NCBI GenBank assembly: GCA_045532055.1
Contig: JAZSFF010000034.1
Location: 15,083-79,082 of the forward strand
DNA: 64,000 nucleotides
DNA from: SIG440 sp045532055
GTDB lineage: Bacteria > Bacillota > Clostridia > Monoglobales > Monoglobaceae
Direction of reading: 5' to 3'
The position numbers and the translations under genes were made by a program. Shown here piece by piece: positions 58,839-64,000 of this stretch (its first letter is position 1; every line of letters begins with the position of its first letter). A model generated the notes under the pieces. The model did not search any database, was not told where the DNA came from, and saw only the letters and a list, made by a program, of their open reading frames with translations.

Positions 58839-59459
58839 TTATTTTAATTCTTCAAAATCCTCTGCTCCATGCTTGCACCAGGGGCAAATGAAAGCATCAG
58901 GGAGTGGGTCTCCTTCGTATACATAGCCACAGATTTTGCAAACATAGCCTTTTTTCTTGGCTGGTGCGGGATTGGGTTTTACCTCTTCCTGATAATAAGT
59001 ATAGGTCATGGCGGGCACATCGGTTACCACAGTTGCCTCGGTAACGGTGCATATAAACATACCATGAGTGTCGACATCAACATAGTTCTCTACTTTTAAT
59101 GAAATAAAGGCGTTGATATATTGGGGCAAAACTGCCAGACCGTTTGCTGAACGGGTGGGAGTGATGCTCTCAAACTTATTTGTATCCCTGCCACTTTTGA
59201 AACCAAAATTCTCAAACACCGAAAAAGGAGCATCTGTTGACAGACAGTTTACGTTCATAATGCCGGTTTCTTTTATAATATTATGGGAATAGTTTTGCTT
59301 GTTGATGGTTACGGCAATGCGGTTGGGAGTATTGGTAACCTGAGTTACGGTGTTGACAATAAGACCATTGTCTCGATTGCCGTCATTTGAGGTCACAACA
59401 AAGAGGCCATAGCTGATTTTGAAGAGTGCGTTGTTGTCTACAGTTGGCATATTTTTCAT
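58839..59459 (-). CDS. hrb: High-molecular-weight rubredoxin (flavin reductase-rubredoxin fusion)
   Basis: This 206-aa protein has an N-terminal FMN-binding flavin-reductase domain (FKISYGLFVVTSNDGNRDNG, INKQNYSHNIIKETG, NVNCLSTDAPFSVFENFGF) at residues about 10-155, and a C-terminal rubredoxin domain (GYVCKICGYVYEGDP, FICPWCKHG) with all four Cys. Hrb of Moorella passes electrons from NADH to the flavodiiron protein FprA. The fprA gene is in this window at 18.5-19.6 kb, while its neighbouring rubredoxin looks frameshifted, so Hrb may be the working donor. The Pro/Lys linker is at about 156-167. Confidence 0.92.
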   Translation of the reverse strand: MKNMPTVDNNALFKISYGLFVVTSNDGNRDNGLIVNTVTQVTNTPNRIAVTINKQNYSHNIIKETGIMNVNCLSTDAPFSVFENFGFKSGRDTNKFESITPTRSANGLAVLPQYINAFISLKVENYVDVDTHGMFICTVTEATVVTDVPAMTYTYYQEEVKPNPAPAKKKGYVCKICGYVYEGDPLPDAFICPWCKHGAEDFEELK

Positions 59460-59475
59460 CTCCTTGACTTATGTA

Positions 59476-60015
59476 CTAGAAAAATCTGGGCAATGGTTTA
59501 ATTGCTTTGGTTTTTGAAAGAGCTTTTACCAGAATTACAGCGATTATATAATCTATTATATGATGAATTAAAGTTCCTATACCTGTAACATAAAAAGCAA
59601 TGTAGAACATGTTGCCATTTGAAACGGACCAGCCGACACTCAAAAACAGCAACGAAACAAGGGCTTCAAAAACTGCATGAAGAAACATGGTAACAATGCC
59701 GGTAAGGACTATGCTGAAGCCTTTTTTGATCATAAAAGCACCAACAATCGCAAAAATAATGTGCGAAAAGGCGCGGGCAGTAACCGCCGGGTCAAGCCCT
59801 GCAAAAATAAAGCCGACGGTGGTGCCGATGGCCGTGAAGATTGCGGACATTGGTGAAATGAACATAGCCACAAAAACAGGAACATGAGCTGTGAGTGTTG
59901 CCGAAAACGGTGGAATGTATACTCTGAGACCGCTGAACATTGTGGGAATAATAATTCCAAAGGCGATAAGCAATGCGGTAATTACCATATCTTTTACATT
60001 GAGACTTTTTTTCAT
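59476..60015 (-). CDS. ECF transporter S component (niacin-transporter NiaX-like)
   Basis: This 179-aa protein has five to six transmembrane helices. The region PPFSATLTAHVPVFVAMFIS and SPMSAIFTAIGTTVGFIFAG resembles NiaX-type substrate-binding components of energy-coupling-factor transporters, which pair with a shared EcfAAT module encoded elsewhere. Niacin as substrate is a moderate guess; other vitamins are possible. It is 16 bp upstream of hrb on the same strand, so the two are probably co-transcribed. NAD supply could explain that link, but this is inference. Confidence 0.75.
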   Translation of the reverse strand: MKKSLNVKDMVITALLIAFGIIIPTMFSGLRVYIPPFSATLTAHVPVFVAMFISPMSAIFTAIGTTVGFIFAGLDPAVTARAFSHIIFAIVGAFMIKKGFSIVLTGIVTMFLHAVFEALVSLLFLSVGWSVSNGNMFYIAFYVTGIGTLIHHIIDYIIAVILVKALSKTKAIKPLPRFF

Positions 60016-60139
60016 AAGTTTTTAGCTCCTTTTTGTAAACATTGTACTGTATAAGAATATTTTACGCTTTTTGCTGATTGTTGTCAAGTTGTTAAGGGAC
60101 AAAATGTAATATTTCGTCGGAATATGATATATGCAGTGG

Positions 60140-60168
60140 TTGACACGGAGACGAAAAAATAGTATAAT
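60140..60168 (+). promoter_or_regulatory. Promoter of metK
   Basis: TTGACA (60140-60145), 17-bp spacer, TATAAT (60163-60168), a perfect consensus promoter. Confidence 0.85.
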
Positions 60169-60214
60169 GCAAGGTGAAAGATTGTGCATACACAATAAGA
60201 AAAAAAGACAGTTG

Positions 60215-60246
60215 CAGTCCTTGATGAGAACTTTATGTCAGGACTG
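60215..60246 (+). promoter_or_regulatory. Leader hairpin upstream of metK
   Basis: CAGTCCT / AGGACTG with an 18-base loop in the roughly 95-nt leader. It does not look like an S-box, SAM-II or other known SAM riboswitch. No terminator stage is visible. Confidence 0.5.
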
Positions 60247-60269
60247 ATGAATATGGAGGGAAGTTGCAA

Positions 60270-61454
60270 ATGAGTTATAAAAAACTGTTTACATCTGAGT
60301 CGGTTACTGAGGGGCATCCCGACAAGATTTCTGACTTGATTTCAGATGCGGTGCTGGATGCGATTTATGCAGTTGACCCACAGGCCCGGGTTGCCTGCGA
60401 GGTTACTGTCACAACAGGTTTGGTGGTTGTGGTTGGTGAAATCAGCACAACATCTTATGTTGATATTCAAAAGATTGTAAGAGAAACTGTGCGTGAGGTG
60501 GGTTATGACAGAGCTAAGTACGGCTTTGACTGTGACACCTGCGGAGTTATCTGTGCTCTTGACGAGCAATCAGGGGATATTGCCATGGGTGTCAACAAGG
60601 CACTGGAGTTTAAGGACGGCAAGGACGGTGAAGGTCTGGGCGCCGGCGACCAGGGCATGATGTTTGGCTTTGCCTGTGATGAGACAGAGAGCCTTATGCC
60701 AATGGCAATCGACCTTGCACACAAAATGGCAAGACGCCTTACTGAAGTGAGAAAGAACGGCACATTGCCTTATTTAAGACCCGATGGAAAAACCCAGGTT
60801 ACTGTTGAATACAACGAGGACGGAAGTGTAAAACGTGTTGATGCGGTTGTTGTTTCAAGCCAGCATGATGAGAAAATTGATATGAAGGTTCTCAGAGCGG
60901 ATATTGAAAAGCACGTAATAAGAGCTATCATTCCGGAAAACCTTCTGGACAGTGATACAAAAATCTTTATCAATCCTACGGGCAGATTTGTTATTGGCGG
61001 ACCTCAGGGGGATTCAGGACATACCGGACGCAAAATTATTGTTGATACCTATGGCGGTTATGCACGTCACGGCGGCGGTGCATTTTCGGGTAAAGACCCC
61101 ACGAAAGTTGACAGGTCTGCGGCATATGCGGCAAGATATGTTGCAAAGAATGTTGTTGCTGCAGGGTTGGCACGTTCATGTGAGGTGCAGCTTGCGTATT
61201 CAATTGGTGTTGCAGAGCCGGTTTCTTTGAGAATTGACACTTTCGGCACAGGCAAAATCAGTGAAGAGAAAATATCAGAATTGGTGGGTCAGGTATTTGA
61301 CCTCACCCCGGACGGAATCATCAGCACCCTCAATCTGAGACGGCCAATTTACAAGCAGACTGCGGCTTACGGACACTTTGGACGCACAGACATTGAACTT
61401 CCATGGGAGGCAACAGACAAGGCTGAAACTCTGAGGACTTTAGCGGGGATTTAA
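60270..61454 (+). CDS. metK: S-adenosylmethionine synthetase
   Basis: This 394-aa enzyme makes SAM from methionine and ATP. Motifs: ESVTEGHPDKISDLISD at the N-terminus, GAGDQGMMFGFACDE at about residue 120 and GGGAFSGKDPTKVDRSAAYA at about residue 265 (phosphate loop). I chose the ATG at 60270 because GGAGGG is 9 bases upstream; an in-frame TTG at 60264 is less likely. Length and motifs are typical. Confidence 0.96.
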   Translation: MSYKKLFTSESVTEGHPDKISDLISDAVLDAIYAVDPQARVACEVTVTTGLVVVVGEISTTSYVDIQKIVRETVREVGYDRAKYGFDCDTCGVICALDEQSGDIAMGVNKALEFKDGKDGEGLGAGDQGMMFGFACDETESLMPMAIDLAHKMARRLTEVRKNGTLPYLRPDGKTQVTVEYNEDGSVKRVDAVVVSSQHDEKIDMKVLRADIEKHVIRAIIPENLLDSDTKIFINPTGRFVIGGPQGDSGHTGRKIIVDTYGGYARHGGGAFSGKDPTKVDRSAAYAARYVAKNVVAAGLARSCEVQLAYSIGVAEPVSLRIDTFGTGKISEEKISELVGQVFDLTPDGIISTLNLRRPIYKQTAAYGHFGRTDIELPWEATDKAETLRTLAGI

Positions 61455-61508
61455 ATAAAAAATTAAATTTATTGTCCCAAAGTGCGGGACGGAACGGAGA
61501 GATTTATT

Positions 61509-61955
61509 ATGAAAAAGATAGTTGCGTGTATTTTGGCAGTATGTATGCTTGTTTCAGGCATGGCGGTTTTTGCTGCAAACACAGAAATTCTGATTAATGG
61601 TGAAAAGGCCACCATTGCAGAGGGCATGGGCAGCATTGTTGAGAAAAACTGGAGAACTTTTGTTCCTGTAAGATTTGCCCTTGAATACTTTGGATATCAG
61701 GTGAACTGGATTGAAAAGGACCAGATGGTTTTTGGTGCAAATGCTGATGGTGAGATGTTTGTTATGCAGGTTGGCAGCAACTTCTTGTTCTTTAAAGGCA
61801 AGGACAATACCGAAAAGAAAGTAGAAATGGATGTTGCGCCTTTCCTTAACAACGAAGAGGGCAGAACATATATTCCCTTGCGTTTCCTTGCCGAGGTGCT
61901 CGAGTATCAGGTGGGATATGACGAAGCAACAAGCACAGTTACCCTTGATAAATAA
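61509..61955 (+). CDS. Secreted copper-amine-oxidase N-terminal-like domain protein
   Basis: This 148-aa protein has a signal peptide (MKKIVACILAVCMLVSGMAV, cleavage near VFA-AN at residue about 24) and then one domain of the Cu_amine_oxidN1 type (PF07833): NWRTFVPVRFALEYFGYQVN and TYIPLRFLAEVLEYQVGYDE are the two repeated hairpins, each with a V/I-P-V/L-R-F motif. Such domains occur on many clostridial cell-surface proteins, with an unclear, possibly glycan- or protein-binding role; no oxidase activity is implied. It is 54 bp downstream of metK. Confidence 0.88.
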   Translation: MKKIVACILAVCMLVSGMAVFAANTEILINGEKATIAEGMGSIVEKNWRTFVPVRFALEYFGYQVNWIEKDQMVFGANADGEMFVMQVGSNFLFFKGKDNTEKKVEMDVAPFLNNEEGRTYIPLRFLAEVLEYQVGYDEATSTVTLDK

Positions 61956-62036
61956 GAAAAATTTTGCGTAAATGCGTGAAAAGATCTGCGTGGCGTTTTT
62001 GGCAGGTCTTTTCTGTTAGAAAGGAATTTTGTACCA

Positions 62037-62636
62037 ATGGACTATTATGTTTCGCCGCTGCAAAATCTTATAGACGAATTTCAAAAACTGCCGGGAATTG
62101 GCAATAAAACTGCACAGAGGCTTGCCTATCATGTGCTGAATTTGCCTGCCGAAAAGGCGGAACGGTTTGCTAATGCCATTTTGGAGGCAAAACAGAAGAT
62201 AACATATTGCAAAGTTTGTCAGAATTTTTCGGACAGGAATATATGCTCGGTGTGTGACAATCCTGTCCGTGACAACGGCATAATATGTGTTGTAGAGAAT
62301 CCACGTGATGTTATTCAAATGGAGAAAACCAACGAGTTTAAGGGTGTATACCATGTTCTTCATGGTGCGATTTCTCCCATGGACAACATAGGGCCTGATG
62401 ATATAAAAATAAAAGAATTGATGACCAGAATTACATCAGGAGAGGTGCGCGAGGTTATTATGGCAACAAACCCAAATCTTGAGGGCGAGACAACGGCAAT
62501 GTATATATCCAAACTGATAAAGCCTTTCGGTATCAAGGTTACACGTATTGCTCATGGCGTGCCCGTGGGCGGTGAGCTGGAATTTGCTGACGAGATAACC
62601 TTGGCAAGGGCACTTCAATGGCGGATTGAGTTATGA
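62037..62636 (+). CDS. recR: Recombination mediator RecR
   Basis: This 199-aa protein has an N-terminal helix-hairpin-helix (FQKLPGIGNKTAQRLAYHVL), a Cys4 zinc finger (CKVCQNFSDRNICSVC) at residues about 58-73, and a Toprim domain (ICVVENPRDVIQMEKT, NPNLEGETTAMYISKL). With RecO it loads RecA at gaps. It is not next to dnaX and ybaB, its usual partners. The next gene overlaps its end by 4 bases. Confidence 0.95.
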   Translation: MDYYVSPLQNLIDEFQKLPGIGNKTAQRLAYHVLNLPAEKAERFANAILEAKQKITYCKVCQNFSDRNICSVCDNPVRDNGIICVVENPRDVIQMEKTNEFKGVYHVLHGAISPMDNIGPDDIKIKELMTRITSGEVREVIMATNPNLEGETTAMYISKLIKPFGIKVTRIAHGVPVGGELEFADEITLARALQWRIEL

Positions 62637-63418
62637 TAAAAAAACAGATTTTGGAGTATGCAAAGGGTCTTGGCTTTGATAAAGTGGGGTTTTCTCAAAA
62701 CGCTGTGGTTGTGTTGATGCCTTATTTTGTTAAAAACGAGGATGGCAATATATCCATGTATGCCAGAGGTCTTGATTATCATAAGGTTGCTGAAGAAAAA
62801 CTGGGCAGACTTGGTGAGTTTTTGGAAACCTTGGGGGCGGAAAAAATTACTGTTCATGTTGACAAGGGCGGACTTGACGACCGTAGGGCGGCGTATGATG
62901 CGGGACTTGGCTTTTTGGGAAAAAACGGTATGCTTATTTGTGATGAATTTGGCTCGTATTTTTTCATTGGTCAGATTGTCCATGATTTAGAAATTGAGGC
63001 GAATATATCACAGAAAAAGAGTTGTATTTCCTGCGGAGAATGTATAAGGAATTGTCCCGGAGGGGCATTGAGTGAGAACGGATTTGACATTGAAAAGTGC
63101 CTTTCACACATTACCCAGAAAAGGGGCGATTTGACAAAAAGAGAAGAGCAGCTGATTAAGGAAAATGGTCTTTGTTGGGGCTGTGATGTGTGCCAGAGGG
63201 TTTGTCCCCACAACAAGGGGCTTAAGACTACGGCGTTGCCGGAGTTTATGGAGGACAGGATAACTTCTCTTAGAAGTGATGATGTGGAGAATCTGAGCAA
63301 CAGAGAGTTTAAGGCAAAGTTTGGAAAATATGCCTTTAGCTGGCGGGGAAAAGGCGTGATTGAGAGGAATCTTGAGGTGCTTTTTTCGGCTTTGGAGGAC
63401 ATGGATGAAAAAGAATGA
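62633..63418 (+). CDS. Epoxyqueuosine reductase (QueG)-like iron-sulfur protein, short form
   Basis: This 261-aa protein has two 4Fe-4S motifs, CISCGECIRNCPGGAL at about residue 126 and CWGCDVCQRVCPHNK at about 182, and the QueG-type block DRRAAYDAGLGFLGKNGML. Full QueG is about 310-390 aa; here some 70 residues of the N-terminal cobalamin/substrate region seem missing, and the GFDKVGF start runs almost directly into the core. It may be a divergent reductase rather than a true QueG. The C-terminal HEAT-like repeats of long QueG are also absent. It is translationally coupled to recR. Confidence 0.82.
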   Translation: MIKKQILEYAKGLGFDKVGFSQNAVVVLMPYFVKNEDGNISMYARGLDYHKVAEEKLGRLGEFLETLGAEKITVHVDKGGLDDRRAAYDAGLGFLGKNGMLICDEFGSYFFIGQIVHDLEIEANISQKKSCISCGECIRNCPGGALSENGFDIEKCLSHITQKRGDLTKREEQLIKENGLCWGCDVCQRVCPHNKGLKTTALPEFMEDRITSLRSDDVENLSNREFKAKFGKYAFSWRGKGVIERNLEVLFSALEDMDEKE

Positions 63419-64000
63419 TATCTTTGAAATTGAAATAACAGGAATCACTGACGAGGGTGATGGTGTAGGCCGTGCAGAGGGCATGGCGGTGTTTGTCCCT
63501 TATGCCCTGCCCGGCGAAATGGTGAGGGTTATAATTGTTAAGGTTTTAAAGACTTATGCTTTTGGCAAGCTGATGGACGTTATAAAGCCCTCAGAGGACA
63601 GAATAAAGGCGGAGTGTGGGTATTTTTACAAATGCGGCGGCTGTCGGTTCTGGAATGTAGAGTACCAAAAGGAATTGGAATACAAGGGGCAGAAGGTGAA
63701 AGACTGCCTTGAGAGAATAGGGAAAATTTTTGTTGACGTTGAGTCTGTCATTGGTTGTGAAAGCTGTAAGGAATATCGCAACAAGGGGCAGTTCCCTGTG
63801 ACAGATGAGGGAATCGGCATCTATGCCCAGCACAGTCATCGTGTGATTGATATGGAAAGATGTCTGATTCAGGGTGGGGAAAACCCTGATGTTCTGGCGG
63901 CGGTAAGGGAATGGATGACAGAGTTTGAAGTTGAGCCGTATAACGAAGAAAATCACCGCGGATGCATCAGGCATATATATACAAGGAATGGTGACAGCGG
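63405..64000 (+). CDS. TrmA/RumA-family RNA (uracil-5-)-methyltransferase, 3'-truncated by window edge
   Basis: The visible 198 residues start with a TRAM domain (EIEITGITDEGDGVGRAEGM, VFVPYALPGEMVRVIIV) and the iron-sulfur motif CGYFYKCGGCRFWNVEY (C-x5-C-x2-C), then ECKGQKV-type linker sequence before the SAM domain that lies beyond the window. The family methylates U747 or U1939 of 23S rRNA or U54 of tRNA. The ATG at 63405 lies inside the 3' end of the preceding gene, with GGAGG at 63393. The position modified cannot be told. Confidence 0.9.
   Translation, partial: MKKNDIFEIEITGITDEGDGVGRAEGMAVFVPYALPGEMVRVIIVKVLKTYAFGKLMDVIKPSEDRIKAECGYFYKCGGCRFWNVEYQKELEYKGQKVKDCLERIGKIFVDVESVIGCESCKEYRNKGQFPVTDEGIGIYAQHSHRVIDMERCLIQGGENPDVLAAVREWMTEFEVEPYNEENHRGCIRHIYTRNGDS

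Noticed and set aside
60169..60269. Possible SAM riboswitch upstream of metK.
   Set aside because: The leader is only about 95 nt with one weak hairpin; no S-box or other SAM-riboswitch conserved pieces and no terminator stage were seen.
1..64000. CRISPR arrays, insertion sequences, prophage genes.
   Set aside because: No regularly spaced repeats, no transposase, integrase or phage structural motifs were seen on either strand.

Overview
The window reads as chromosome of a low-to-moderate GC, Gram-positive anaerobe of the class Clostridia (Firmicutes). The evidence is an hrcA-grpE-dnaK-dnaJ-prmA operon behind a CIRCE element, spoVG, an IreB-family gene, LCP, LtaS-like and CsaB-type envelope enzymes, a K+-dependent type of membrane pyrophosphatase, and anaerobic oxygen-defence proteins (flavodiiron protein, rubredoxin, high-molecular-weight rubredoxin). 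No genus can be named from the sequence alone. No phage, insertion sequence or CRISPR array was seen.

Region by region. 1-9.9 kb: the end of a surface-polysaccharide cluster, all on the + strand, with three glycosyltransferases, a Wzy-like polymerase/ligase, an NTP_transf_5 protein, a PIG-L deacetylase, a pyruvyl-transferase/FrhB fusion and a Wzx flippase; it ends at a strong terminator. 9.9-17.6 kb: carbohydrate catabolism and redox, with an FGGY kinase and DeoR regulator divergent from NagA-like and NagB-like enzymes, then a creatininase-family protein and a TetR regulator plus butanol-type alcohol dehydrogenase. 17.6-25.4 kb (mostly - strand): a gene with a duplicated AbrB domain, rubredoxin (apparently frameshifted) with flavodiiron protein, a Dus enzyme, the pyrophosphatase HppA, IreB and an LtaS-like sulfatase. 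25.6-32.5 kb: fba and the heat-shock operon ending in prmA. 32.5-39.9 kb (-): rpoC and rpoB. 40.3-50 kb: rsmA, yhbY, an LCP protein and a GT4-CsaB fusion for secondary cell-wall polymer, spoVG, murC, an AraC regulator and a HexNAc-kinase/nucleotidyltransferase pair. 50-53 kb (-): an ABC exporter and a YkvI-like membrane protein. 53-56.6 kb: rpmG-secE-nusG-rplK-rplA-rplJ-rplL with L1-type and L10 leaders. 56.6-58.5 kb: a strongly promoted secreted protein, a 62-aa peptide with a leader-like N-terminus, and a 95-aa conserved hypothetical. 58.5-64 kb: tRNA-Arg(CCG) with a duplicated 3' end, Hrb, an ECF S component, metK, a secreted Cu-amine-oxidase-N protein, recR, a short QueG-like protein and the start of a TrmA-family RNA methyltransferase.

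The most notable points are these: the rplKAJL and rpoBC clusters, adjacent in most bacteria, lie 14 kb apart on opposite strands, and rpoB has its own promoter and a leader of about 230 nt; there are two different fusions of a polysaccharide pyruvyl transferase domain; an AbrB-type DNA-binding domain is tandemly duplicated within one chain by a recent 168-bp repeat; the rubredoxin gene has a 2-bp (GT) insertion; a 30-bp direct repeat of the tRNA-Arg 3' end looks like an integration scar; and a two-gene locus encodes a secreted acidic protein and a small leader-like peptide of unknown function. Most of the window is otherwise ordinary housekeeping DNA. Coordinates, spacers and repeat lengths were counted by hand, and family assignments rest on motif recognition without database searches.
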